From Hyperoplus lanceolatus (lineage: Eukaryota > Chordata > Actinopteri > Uranoscopiformes > Ammodytidae): DNA of 64,000 nucleotides. This document shows, one piece after another, positions 17,716 through 30,172 of the stretch. Within the stretch, counting starts at the first letter, position 1; each line of letters starts with the position of its first letter. The position numbers were made by a program, and so were the translations under genes. The notes under the pieces were generated by a model. The model was not told where the DNA came from. It ran no database searches and saw only the letters and a list, made by a program, of their open reading frames with translations. The DNA is taken from NCBI GenBank assembly GCA_026929865.2, contig CM049400.1, positions 23,793,501 to 23,857,500 on the forward strand, in the 5' to 3' direction.

Positions 17716-17990
17716 CGGTGTTACGAGCCTGTGAGTCCAGCGGAGGGAGGTAGAGGAGGTGGGAGTGGAGGCAGGGAGGGCGGGGGAGCAGCCTCGCTGG
17801 CGATGGAGTAGTAGGAGGACCATAGGACCCGTCTCGAGTAAAAGGGATTTAAACCATGCTCCTCTAGCGGTATGTAGTAGAAGGACACACTCATCTTTTC
17901 TGGTATTTGCAGTATATAGGTGTAGGGGTGGGGAATGAAGACCAGCGTCATCGTGACGACGACTCATCTCAAACCCGATGACCTTGAAAA
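17716..17990 (-). other. slc25a22: Candidate non-coding exon 1 of slc25a22
   Basis: On the minus strand this GC-richer patch ends at a good donor (CACCG then GTAGGTTAG at 17715). The right border is a guess. It fits the need for an upstream non-coding exon for the acceptor at 11521, and it lies just past the likely pidd1 poly(A) site. An open frame crosses it but has no recognisable protein, so I treat it as UTR. Transcript data would be needed to link the two. Confidence 0.35.
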
Positions 17991-18105
17991 CCAAAATAGA
18001 ATAAATAAATAATAAATGGCTTCAGTTGAAATATTGGGGATGAAGGGCCAGCGAGCAGCAATACACATTTTCTCAGCAGAAAGTTAAAAATAGAATAGGT
18101 GACCA

Positions 18106-18111
18106 TTTATT
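18106..18111 (-). other. pidd1: Candidate pidd1 polyadenylation signal (AATAAA)
   Basis: TTTATT on the plus strand reads AATAAA on the minus strand about 700 nt after the pidd1 stop. A weaker ATTAAA lies at 18251-18246. Either would close the pidd1 transcript just before the possible slc25a22 first exon. Confidence 0.4.
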
Positions 18112-18803
18112 TTCTTCTTCATATCAGTTTTACAAGAAATCAAAATGATAGAAATTCATACTTATAAATTTCTAATAATTTCTAATGTCCTGATATGTCA
18201 CTCAGGAGTTGGTTTCTAGGTGACCGAAGGCACAGAAGGAAAACATTTAATCAACCATAAAATGTGCTCCCTCTTGCACTTTCAATAAGTGATCCAGAAG
18301 TCTACAGTCCAACGGCTTGCCGTGTTTGCTCTTAACTCTGTCCTGAACAGGTAATTATCAATTGTATGGAATGACCTGTCTGCTTAGAAATGGAAAAACA
18401 TTTTTTAAATACCCAGGGTAAGTCAAAATAATAAGAGCTTTAGTCTGAATTTGATTCACTCCATTACGAAATTTTGAAGTGCTAACATTTTCTCAGAATT
18501 TTGACTTTACAGTTCTTTTCCCTGGCAGAAATGGATATCCAGTCTTGTCTTGCACACCAAGACAGTTTTTAAAAGAGGATAAACCAACCCACACAGACCA
18601 TCGTCTCCATGCAGTTTCCCCCAATTTTTCGCTGTCCTCAGTAGGCACCAGGCCATCATGATTGTGAGAAAGACAGATTTCTTTCTTTCGTACTCGAGGA
18701 CAGTTGTTTAGACAGCTGAGATAAACACGATGGAGGGGGCCACATGGTAAACAAACAGGTTACTCAAGTCAGCCATCTGCCCCCAGCGTGAGTTCATCTA
18801 TTG

Positions 18804-21800
18804 CTACGTTTCACCGAGGGAAGAGCTCTCCTCTTCCAGGCCCACTCTTCTCAGCGACTCCGAGTACTTTCTCCTTCCTATACTGACAATGTCCTCGATC
18901 TCGTCGGCTAGGTCCCTCCTGCCGCTCTCTATCATGGCCGCCACCAGTCGAGACGCTGCCCCTGGTCCTGCCTTGGTCTGTCCCCTGGCCCACTGGAACA
19001 GCATGTCCAGCACCAAGGCGCCCAGGTTGTCCCTGGTGAGGAGAGCAGAACATACACCAGAAAAGTTCATGTCGGCTAGTACACCAAAGGATTGAATGAT
19101 AACTGATACAGCTCTGGAATAATAATCTTTATAGGAATGCGTTTGAAAATTAACATTTTGGTTTTATTCTATAAACTACTGAAATAAACTAAATCAGTTT
19201 CCAACCAAACAAGATAACAATGCAACAATATCCCTAAGCAATCAGAGAAAAGGAGGAAAAGACAAGAAACAGCGAGTACAATACTTCACTTTACAAAGCA
19301 CAAAACGGAACAGCCTGGTAGAGATGCTGATTTAACCAATTAACACCCAATAACCACCATAGTTTAATTTGAATAACAGGGTAGCAGCACTGTATGTTTC
19401 TATTCCACTGTAGGATATTTTCTAGATATTATACATTGATTAATAAAAAGACTATACACAACCAATTCCTCTGTGGTATTAAAACATTTCACTTTATATT
19501 ATGACATATATGAATTCCTATATACAAAGCCACAAGCAGAAAACACTGGGGATAGGTATTCTCTTCCACCTCTTGGGTGCATCATCACATGAGTTTTTTT
19601 TCCTGAGCGTGAGGGTTAGAGGGAGGGATGGATGAGCATCAGTATGTGTGTAATCTCCTGCAGTGTCCCAGATGGCTTAGTGATGGCTGACATCGCAGAT
19701 GAAAACAATCGAAAATGCTCTACAGATTTTCCTCCTTCACTCACATTACATCTCACTCCATCTTGTTCCCTCAGAGGCTAAAACACGTGTCCAATGCACC
19801 AGTGACATCACACCCATTTGTGTAGAGATGCTTTAAACAGAAAATGTACTATTTCTTTTTTTTATTAAATCCCTCTTGGTTGGCTGCAGGTTCACACATT
19901 TTACTCTAGTGTGTACAACTAAAATCTAGATTGAGCACTTATGTTGAGGTTGTGTTGGAGAGGTTTATTTTTATTTTTCCGTTAAAACAAATTTCGTAGT
20001 AAAGATATTGAAGTTTCTCAAGTAAACAAACAACACTACATCTAGAATCTAAGAATAATCAGAATATCTGAGTGTCTCTTTTCTAACCTGCACTTGAACT
20101 GGATACGGTCCAGCTCCTGGTAACTTAAACCCAGATTGATGCCGATGACTCTCCAGTCCTGTCCTATCTGCAGAGAGATGGACAGCAGGTTGGCTTCTGT
20201 CAGGTAGCCGCTCTCAGGGTCGCCTAAGTTCAGAGGAGGATACTGGATCTCTTCCGTGATGAAATTGTTTTCCGAGTTTAGAGCCTATAAATAGAAACAG
20301 AGAGGACATTATATATGTGCAGAGCAGCGTGAAAGCTAACAGAACCTTTTTGACTGAAGGTTGAGAAAAATTAAAAAATCCGTCCTCCAACTGACAGGAA
20401 GTCTTAGTGGTAAAGTTGCAAGCCACTGGCTGTCATGTCCCTTCCTCTTTCTCGCCACTTCCTTTGGCAGATTGTTAGGGATCTCTCCCCTGTAAAAAGA
20501 CACCTGGGACAGAAGGACAAAGCATACTTTCATTGTGGTGCCAAACATTGTCTACACACAGACTCATTGGGGACAAAATAACAACTGGAGTTTCTCACTG
20601 CTACTGAGCCGGGGCAGCCACGGTGAACTGGTTACACTTTATACTGATTACAAATCAGGGTTCTTACAGCAGAGGGCAAGTTTGATGTTCAAATGTGTTT
20701 CTAATATGTAACTCTTTTACATAGTATATAGATGAACAATCATGTTAAACCTTAACTATACAATGCAAACCGATACAACATTACTTAAAATTGGCCATGG
20801 AGTTTGTATAGTTTTTTACTAAAATTTCACTGATCATGCAGTATGTTTACGTCCCATTTAACAGCTTTTAGTGTAGAATGTACTCTACTGTAAATTATAA
20901 CATAATGTAAGTGAGGTCATGCATTGTTTGCACTTGTTTGTCATATAATGTGGAAATGTAGGATTAAAAAAATTATATGTATACAGATGTACATAGCGAA
21001 AATGTGTATTTCCAATCAGTGCACTTTGTTTTGTGCTGAACATGATGTCTGTGTTACCTGTCCCCTCACTGGCGGCTTCTGATCCTGAGCTGGACAGACG
21101 TACACTTCCTTCAGATTCTTCAGACTGGAGTAAAACACAAAAGACAGTCTGCCCTCTCCACAGTCTGGTCGCTCTGGGGGGGAAAAAACGGGAAAGATAT
21201 CATGTCAAGGCTTCTAATGAAAAGCTTTTACAGGGCAATCACAGCACATTATTGGACTTTATACGGAGGCAGCAGGAGAAAATACATTGTTTATGTGAGA
21301 CCAGACCTGTGCTGATTTCTAAGCCCCTCTCAAATCCAGCGAAGAACTGCTCTCCTTCCAGCAGATCACACAGGTCTGAAGGTAGAGGCCCGTCATATTG
21401 TTGTGACAGATCCTGCACTCGGCCGTCCACCTGGGCAGGAAGCAGCACAGTCACAGTTTGGCATTTAAAAATGTCTAAAAAGTTACTATGGCTTTCACAC
21501 CTGAGACAAAATCAATTAGACTTATACAGACTGTATTTGTTGTAAGTAGTGCAACAAACCTTGTTAGTGGGTAAACACTGTAGCATAACTTGTGAAGGAT
21601 CACTCTTCCGCTGGAGGACTAGGAACTGGACCTTAAACTGTTTTAGCCTTTGATAGACTTTCCGGACGGCGCCGCTAACACAGCTTGTAGTGGTGTACCA
21701 CAGCCAGTACCTGTGATGGTGAAGACAAAGCTAATATGTGAGGAAAATATATCAACTCAAACATTCATTAGTTGAATATATCATAGATACTTACCAGGAG

Positions 21801-24800
21801 AAATGTGTGATGTAAAAAATAGCGTACAAGTGGGTGACGTTAAGTGACACTTGTGAGGTAATGTCCGTCCAGGTTTGGCCAGTGGGGTCTCCATGTAGCA
21901 GATGCAAACAAGACATATCAACTGAGTGGCCTGCAGAGGCACCAGACAATGTCAATACGTGATGATGATACATCTTGCAATAAACATGTATGAAAATGAA
22001 GATATAGGTACAGTTTATATGGCATATGGCACCTGTGACTCCAGATGGCAGAGGGACCTGAACTTTGATAGGCTGCAGGAAATCTATACTGGGATTCTGG
22101 GTGAGGCAGAGGAGGGGGCTAACGCTGGCCTGGGGATCACCACACAGTGCCTGTACCTCCGACACACAAATTTGCAGAACCTACAGAAAGAAAGACACCA
22201 AACTAAAAGCCTCGCAAACCACAGATACCGCAAAGAAAACACTTCCATATGCTGTGGTTCTACCTGTAAAGTGATAGTGCGGGGCTGCACAGTGGAGTCT
22301 GGAGGGAAGTGGAGCTTGATCCCAGGATCAGAGCTGGACACCAGCAGAGCTCCGGCAGGTGTCACAGAGCAGCTGTCCTTCACTGGACGAGACACTGCCA
22401 TAAACCAGGAGAACTGGCTCACAGTGCAGCAGGCCAGCTACAGGTACACACAGAGGTCATTTATTTAAATGCTAATATGACAGTGTGTCTCATATGCAAC
22501 GGTACAAAGAAAAGAAACTGAATGAAACTGTAATAATATAATCCTCCAGTGGGAGGTTTTATACTGTACTTTACCCGGGTTGGACGTCCACCAGGATGAC
22601 TGCTGTGGCCCTCGCTTCCTCTCCTCAGAGAAGTGGGCAGAATGTTCCACGACTGTCCGTCAAACCGCCGCACCAGCACCTCTCTTCTTTTAGCCTGATG
22701 ATACGGCACACACACCTCCACAGGCTGGAAGGATTTCCAAGTTGAATCACGTTTAATGAATTGCAAGGAAGTAAAAGAACATAGGTTGGAGCAAAATAAC
22801 CTATGTCTATTCAAAAAGTCCAAATTAAGTGTTTACATAACTAATTTAAAGAAGTAGTAACGCAATAGAGTATTGAGCTTTCTTAAAACTGAGGGACTTC
22901 TGAGAGAGAGTTGAAAAACGAATGGTTGAATTTTTAGTGAAGCAGCAGAGAGCAAGATACCCTGAGCATGAGATAATATGAACATTTCCTGTCATAATTA
23001 TCTTGGCCCAAATGATGGTATTATCACAATAATCATCAAAATATTCTTAAAATACCTCTAAAACAACCTGGAATAGCTTCTTAGAATTTATAAAGAGACG
23101 CATATTTTCATTGCATCACAAATAAATTATTTATTTTTAAATAATAAACCATCTTTAACAACTTACCTTTTTTTAGGGAGAAACAATGAGCCTTCAGCCA
23201 TGGCAACAGATTTAAGAATTAGGAATGACTGGAAAGATGCAGCGCCACCTTGTGGCAATTCAAAATAATCCTGAAATCAGCTTTCCTTCTTTTGATGTTT
23301 GACACAAGCTTTTTAAACTCATGTAATGTAATGGAATATTCAAGATTTACAAGATTCACAAAAATAGAAATTGACCACGACCAAAATATTGTGAGTGTTA
23401 TTTACTACTATCCGCAATAAAATCTTTTACAATAATCCTGAGATTCAGTCTTTATGGGGGCAAAATACAAAACCACTGGATCCTACATATACAAAAATAA
23501 GAATTGATTTCCCATGCCTGGTAAATGCTCATGTCTCTACAAATCTTACATATGTAATGTAGTCTTCGGTTATAGATTTGTCTCTACCACTATGACTCAG
23601 CCGCTGACGATATTAAACCGTTTTTCACAGAGCAGTACCAAACATGATTAGCTAGAGATAACTGATATTCATGTGTATAATCGGTGTCCTTATATTAGAT
23701 GAGGTAATCATTTATCTTTTTTTATACCTTTATAAACGTAATTCCATGTGGACGAAGTTCCAGTGGACGACTCAGTAGGAGTTCATGCTCTTCCAGCCAC
23801 ACCCACTTCCTTTGTGGCCGTTTCTCAAGCCACTGCAGTCTGGTTGTTCTCTCTACGCACCCCGGGGGGAAGAGCAGCTCGGCCCCTCCTGGGAGAAACA
23901 CATGACACCCAGCAGACGAAACACGGAAACTAAGGAGCAAAAGGGAGCATGACGTCTTTTCATCTTAATACAGTCAGAAAGACACATTTATTGACAACAG
24001 AACTGCGTCTAAAAAATGTTTTCCACTGTACCTGTGCTGATTATATCCCAGGTGCAACTCTGGAATTTTTGTTTCTGCTTGAACTGGTAAGAAAACAGAT
24101 CAAGCAACAGAGTAAATATGCTGACAGCTAATGCAAGGAGTGTATCTAATGATGAAAAATATTCAAAACGAATCATTGTTAAGGCTTATTTTCTCTGGTC
24201 TCACCAGGTGTAGGGGGGAGAGGGGGAGGGGTTGGGGGTTGTCCCAAAGGATTGTCACGCACATCTATTTTCAGCAGAGGCAGTTTGTTCAGACAATGTG
24301 GGATGAGGAAGAGGTCATTGCTGTATACGACGAGCTCCCTGAGGGAGAGGAGATAGCCTGGGCAACAAAGAAGAAAAGATTACTCTTTATTTATTTCACT
24401 GCGGCACATTGTGAAATAAGCTTACATGAGAATTCCACTCTATTGCAGTGAAGGTGTTTCCTCTGACACACCCACAACTCACCCTTGCACCCTTACCCAT
24501 GCTCTCTGGAAGCTGCTTCAGCTTGTTGTGGGACAACTCCAGCTTAACGAGCTGCCCGAGAAAGCCAATTTCATCTGGTAGTCGCTCGAGGAGGTTATGA
24601 GAAATATCCAGCGTCTGCAGTGCTTTCAGCTGCCCGAGACCTGGGGGGAGAGAGACCAGCTTGTTGCCCAGGAGAGAGAGGCAGGTAAGGGAGGACAGCC
24701 GGCACATCTCTGGAGGCAGAGCGGCGATGCAGTTGTGACCCAGGAGCAGTGAAGAGAGAGCAGGCAAGCTGAGGAGGCAGGAGGGCAGACAGGACAGCTG

Positions 24801-26302
24801 GTTGAAGGAGAGATCCACATGCACCAGGCCACAGAGGGAGGAAAGAGATGTAGGCAGAGTGGTGAGGAGGCCGGGCAGTGGCTCACCATCAGAGTCATAA
24901 AAACAGTGACCTTGAATTAGAAAGAAGAGAGAAGTTAGTAAGAAGCAGAAGGATCAGAGCAAAGCAGGGGGGGGAGAGAATGACACACAGCCATATTATA
25001 ATGTATCATCATCAACAGTGTTTACTCAATCTGGTTATGTATTAGCCTCATCAGAGACTGCGCTTGCGTTACACAAAGCTTCAACTCTGAAAATCTGTAA
25101 CAGACCTTAACTATAAAGGTTCCTTCTCTTCCCTATGTGTGGTAATCACAAAAAATACAGAACTTTCCAGGATGCAAAGGTTGTTGTCTGTATGTTCTGG
25201 GTTTGCCTTTGCAAAGTTTTCAAAAACAAAGCTGGCGCTGTCCATATTCAAGGTTAAAACTTCTGATCTACAGCAAAACTGTGTTAACTTAGGAGGGCTA
25301 TGGACATATTAAAATAGCAGGTTTCAGTTTTAGTTAACACACCTCACCCACCCCATTTGAAAGGAATGCCACACTCTCACGGACGAAATCCCTTGCTATT
25401 GCAAACAACACAATATTAAATAAAAGGAAAACCCCACACAAAAGGATAACAACCTTGGCTCCCAGGAAAGAACTGTTTTTTGTGTGATAACTACATGTAG
25501 GGAAGTGCAGGATCCTATAGTTAAAGTCCTTGAGACATTACCAGAAGTGTAGTTCAGTTCTGAGACTCAGCCATATGTGTAACGCAAGATGAATCTCTGT
25601 TGACGACAAAGCTATTTTGTATAGTGAAATCTGAAGCTAAATCAATGTTAACAACAAGTAGCTGATATACCAAATGAAATTCATCATAAAAGTACCCCGA
25701 ATGGCCAGTGAACGCAGCTCCGTCAGATGAGGTAGGACATCCAGCGCAACATCCAGGCCCGCTTTATCCTCAGAGCCCAGTCTCAGGTAGAGGAGGCCCC
25801 TCACCTGCCCCGGGACAGACCGCCAGAGCAGGGGCAGTGCAGCCGCTCCTCCCTGGTACACATCCAGAGTTAGCCGCGTGTCAGTCATCACAGCCGGGAG
25901 CTCCACAGAGGGGGGCAACGGTGGAGTGAGGGACAAGACAGAGGAAGATGTTGTGGAAGTAAAATCTGCATCAGGATGGTCGGAGGATGAAGAGTAGGAG
26001 AGGCTTGATAGAGAGGGACCACATGTCGTGTCCATGACGCTGGAGGGAGACACATAGGGAGCAGCGTCCATCTCAACTTCTGCTTGACCCTCAGACATAT
26101 CAGAGTTTGATAGCGTCGGTACAGCAGATTTCTCCTGATCCTCCTGTCCATGTCTGTAGAGCCTCAGAGCCACGTCCGTCAGACTAGGGTCTTTTAGTGC
26201 ATTACAAGCAGGTGTCACTTCTTCAGCCTCGGACCTGCCTGGCTTCATGATCAAACCAGCCGCCTCCATGTCTCCACCTCCTTCATCAGGAGCCTTTTCC
26301 AT
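18804..26302 (-). CDS. pidd1: p53-induced death domain protein 1 (PIDD1)
   Basis: Scaffold of the PIDDosome: it recruits RAIDD/CRADD to activate caspase-2, or RIP1/NEMO for NF-kB after DNA damage or with extra centrosomes (known for the family). Exons, in transcript order: 26302-25696, 24910-24497, 24357-24205, 24059-24032, 23929-23728, 22724-22575, 22437-22264, 22180-22033, 21930-21795, 21710-21560, 21430-21307, 21173-21058, 20503-20396, 20284-20088, 19032-18804. Phases join to 978 aa (human 910). Domain order: Ser-rich disordered N-terminus to about 140, leucine-rich repeats to about 385, two ZU5 domains with autocleavage sites, a UPA-like region, and a C-terminal death domain from about 838. 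The first cleavage site reads SQFSWF (S528) where human has HFS; the second, THFSWYW (S670), is intact across an exon junction. Exon 4 is only 28 nt and restores the frame. The extra length is mostly the longer N-terminus. The gene is head to head with pnpla2 at a distance of 3.9 kb. Confidence 0.93.
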
Positions 26303-28654
26303 TGGAACTCAAAACACTGTTGCTACTAGTCTATAGCACTTTGCATCACGTGTCTGTAACGTTACTCATGACCCTTTCAACAGTCTATGCTCGTGACACA
26401 ACTGGATATGTCCAGTGCTATGGTTCACTGCCATTAAAGCCAACTGGACCAAGGCCATGAAACGCGGAGAAGGATGTTTTATCTAACATGTTAGCTGAAT
26501 CAGAGGTTAACTTTGATGTTAGCCGTTAGCTAGCCACATAATGAGTTATATTATGTGGACGTGAAGTAAACATTACTTATCTTATTGCATCTAAGGCTAC
26601 ATAAAGTATATTTATGTTCCGTCCCAAATGCCACTTATGTAGTAATGTGCTCATATTTTACTCAATTGAATCTGTAAAATTAGTTTATTCAGGATTAACC
26701 TGTGTCTCCAGTCTGCGAATTTACTTCCTCATGTCCGTCAATGTTATGAAAGAAAAGACGTTTCATCACAGCTGTTTGTTTTACTTTAAAGCGTTCGCCT
26801 ATGGGCGACGGGCGGAGTCTAAACATCTTACATCACTCTATCATTATTAAGGCAAGGAGCCCCCGTCTCTACGGTTGGTGCTGTGTCTGACACCGAGCGC
26901 CTTGTTACCAGCGCCGCGAAAGTTTCAATTCTGGGCGGGACAGTCAACGTGTACAGTCAGTATCCACTCGGCCTGCAGGTGGCGCTGTTGTTAAATGTAA
27001 ATGTATTGTACTTCTTAAGAGTTCTTTCTGATTACCGTCATTGAATGTTGAATTTATAAACAGATTATTAATCCCACATCAATCTGCATTTTTCGAATTA
27101 TTATTGATTTTTCTAATACAGACACATCAGTGTAATTAATAACATTTTGAATTCAAAAGCCTATCATTTTATGTAATTTTGTGAATTATTTTAAGAATTA
27201 CATAGTTGAATAATAATTTAAGGAATAAATAATTTCTATTATAGTTTTGCAACTCAGTTTATAGGGGTTTTTTTCGAAGTAAAATTGCCTACATAGTCTA
27301 CATTCTCTTTTTAATAGTCTCTTCCAGTCAGTAGGCTACAGAAAAACAACAGCAAAATATGATTAACAAAAGTTAAAGATAAAAAGAGGAAAGATAAAAG
27401 AAAATAATAAATCAAGTAGTATTGGATGTTGTATCATCTATAATGCATAATTGCCATTTTTTATTAAAGTTTATTTATATTTATATAAAGTAGGCTATCA
27501 CTACTTTGCAAATTGTACTCAAGTGAGTTTAAAGTGAACTATTCAAATATATATATTTTTCCTTATCCTTTGTACTTTTGTACGAACTATCATTCTTCCT
27601 CCAAAGGGTTACACATCTTGTTTTTATCTCAGTGGCCAATCAATAAAAATACTTTGCACATTGGTAATGAAATTGTGACAAAAGTTCATCTGTGTTGTGG
27701 AAAACTGTTTACTTTAGCAGAAAGGAATTTGTTCCATTCAGATATGCTCTAGTGTGCCAAATGGAGAGAGTGTTTCAATGAGCTATTTGGTTAAAATAAC
27801 AAAATTATCCTCGGCACAACTGTCATCATCCGGTCAGACACATATCACCGTCTTGAGTCACTTTTCTTGTAGCTCAGCCAGAAGGACTTATTCGTCTGGT
27901 GAACCCAAGTGAGGCCTAGCAGGCTACATAAACACAAGTAAACCATTTTATTTGCCTCACCTTAATTAGTGTTATTAGCTCCCTTAACTGCATTTATTAA
28001 CCTGTTTGGTTGCTGTAAAAGTTGTATTATTTGTCCAAAAACCCAAACAGTAATTTACTCCTGTGCGGCTTCAAAGCTGTCAACAGGATGTATGTGTCTG
28101 AATTTGTTGTGGAATGACAGGAGCATGCATGTGGGCACTATAAACATTCAACCTGGGGCTTAGTTGGCACTGCAGCTTAAACAGTGTGGCAGAACAAGTA
28201 TGAAATCTGATGAGCGTAAACTTTTTGATAAAAGTTAATGCCTCTGTTGTACAACCCAGAGTGGGTCGCTGTGACCTCCATTACCCTTTCTGAAGTGTAA
28301 CGAGGTTCAGTCGGTTTGGTAATACAGATAAGAAGACCTTGCTGTCTGAATTTCTTGAGATATGCTGAATGCAGACTGTTGTTTGAACCAGTCAGCTATG
28401 AGAGCTATACACAACCTCTTTGGGACCTTGTTATTCTGTAGAATGACCTGAAAGTAAAATTCCATGTATTGGACTGTCGTACACACTTGATAGATCAGGG
28501 ACAATATTTTTTAAGACAACAAACCCGAGCTGGTGGTGGTTACACAATAGGATATATTCTCTTAGGAATCAAGTCCTAAACTGAACCTGGATCAGTTCCC
28601 ACAAAGAATCAACTATGTGTGGCCTTATTCTGCGAATACAAGGAAGTTATCCAC

Positions 28655-28924
28655 AAAAACATTTCATTGTTAATATAATAATCAGTGGGAAAATTTCATG
28701 GTGCAAAAACAAAGAACTTGAACATTTTAGTTGATGCCGCAGAAAGTGTCAAATTATTGTTGTAGTGTATGATCTGTTTTCCTGTCCTGTGGGTGGGAGG
28801 GGTGGGGGGGTGGGGGTTTGTGTGTCTCTGTTATGTTTTCGTTGTTGTTGTTTGTTTGTCTTGTTTGTTTGGAAAATAATAAAAATTTGTTAAAAAAACA
28901 AAAACAAAAAAACATTTCATTGTT
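28655..28924 (+). mobile_element. Short retroposed insertion with 17-bp target duplication
   Basis: The 17-mer AAAAACATTTCATTGTT occurs at 28655-28671 and again at 28908-28924. Between them lies about 236 bp ending in an A-rich tail (28889-28907) preceded by AATAATAAAAATTTG. A target duplication of this size with an A-rich 3' end is the mark of LINE-type reverse transcription. I read it as a 5'-truncated LINE or LINE-mobilised transcript. No coding part is left to name the family. Confidence 0.65.
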
Positions 28925-29184
28925 GTTGTTGAATTTGCTCCAGATGCAACACATTGGTGATTTCATAATTACTTGCGAATACTTAGCCTACTACCGGCCT
29001 ATTTAGTAACGAGGATGTTGCAAACAAGCCAGTTTGTACATCCTTATTATTAGAACAGGTCACTGAACAAAGTTTATAAAACCCGAAGAGATGATCAGAA
29101 CCTTCTTGAAAAAACAAAATAATAATGCTGCAACCAGAACCACAGATAAACAGCAGCAGGCAACTTTTAGTGCCCTTGTTTGCT

Positions 29185-29488
29185 TTAAAGGTGGGTTTGT
29201 CAAAATCAGTGAATATCTCCTCGTGCTACCTGTCTGTAGCTAGGTCTACTGTGTTGGAAAACACATTTGTTGTAGCCTACATAAACTAGTAACAAAGGTT
29301 AGGCTATGTACAATGGAGCCCACCAAAACGAGAAACATGCCCGTTGACAGAGCCTAGGTATTAACACTTGTTTTTTTGTTTATTTAGCTGAGGCCTACAC
29401 ACACTACGGACAGTAGGCTAGTGGATCGTCAGGAGATAAATAAGATACTAATTTTAACAAAAACTGATTTGACTGACTCCACATTTAA
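29185..29488. mobile_element. Foldback MITE, damaged left arm
   Basis: Same family as the element at 58276-58600. The left end has TTAAAGGTGG, then AAATCAGTGAATATCTCCTC. The right end, reverse-complemented, starts TTAAATGTGGAGTCAG. Compared with the other copy the left arm lacks about 20 bp. The copy lies about 0.7 kb upstream of the pnpla2 start codon. Confidence 0.6.
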
Positions 29489-29710
29489 TATAGCCTATAG
29501 GTTATAACATCTAGCCTATTGCAAAAGAAAGTCCCAATATTCCCTAGTTTATTTTTATTAAGGGATGACATAAGAAATGGAAGTACAAAGATCTAGATAA
29601 ATTTAGAAAGGACAAAACAAGACGGGGACAAACAGCTTGAGTGACCGCACAATGACTTCACCGGTGTTTCGTCTTTGTGAATTGTGATCGGTTACAGTCT
29701 CAACAATGTA

Positions 29711-29760
29711 ATCCTGATTGGCCGCATTGTTCAGCGCTGTCGCTTGTGATTGGACGAGCC
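29711..29760 (+). promoter_or_regulatory. pnpla2: Candidate pnpla2 proximal promoter with two inverted CCAAT boxes
   Basis: ATTGG occurs at 29717-29721 and 29749-29753, 32 bp apart (about three helical turns), inside a GC-richer patch about 420 bp before the pnpla2 ATG. Paired NF-Y boxes at this spacing are usual in TATA-less promoters. The start site itself is not visible. Confidence 0.45.
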
Positions 29761-30172
29761 GGTTTCCCTCTGCGCCCTCCTCCTCAACAATACACAGGAG
29801 ACAGGTTTGTGAAATAACAACTCCCCGTGGTTCACAACTTGTCTATTTAACTAGCTTCAAGGCAGGTTTTTAAATTTAGAGCACTTAGAAACTTTTTAAG
29901 TGGTTTAGCTACAGCATAAGGGGGAATTAATATTTTTTAATATAATCAATTTAACGAAGTTACCTGCAAGTAAAAAGTGACCTAGTGTTAGATATAGCCT
30001 AAAAATTCCTAGACAACTATTATACTAAAGGGGACCGTTTATATATATATAAAAAATATGAACGTTTAAAGCGGACATTTGGTTCTTTAGTAGCCTAATA
30101 TCCGCGTGTAAACTTTGTCTCGTCGACCTCTGCCTCACTTCAATACAGCCGTGCAGGGTCACCGTTTCCGGG

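Larger units (their letters stand above)
26303..30172. other. Intergenic region between divergent pidd1 and pnpla2
   Basis: It should hold the promoters of both genes. I looked for an rplp2-like gene, which lies here in mammals, and saw no acidic ribosomal protein exon or its EESDDDMGFGLFD tail. A small retroposed insertion (28672-28907) and a foldback element (29185-29488) are present. The rest is AT-rich and unexplained. Confidence 0.6.

Noticed and set aside
21033-22468. Plus-strand open frames of 170 and 180 codons
   Set aside because: Both are antisense to pidd1 exons with proper splice sites and ZU5/UPA matches; they are shadows.
25637-26302. pidd1 exon 1 reading on past 25696 to a stop
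   Set aside because: A GT donor at 25695 in the right phase joins to the next leucine-rich repeat exon; the tail after it is intron.
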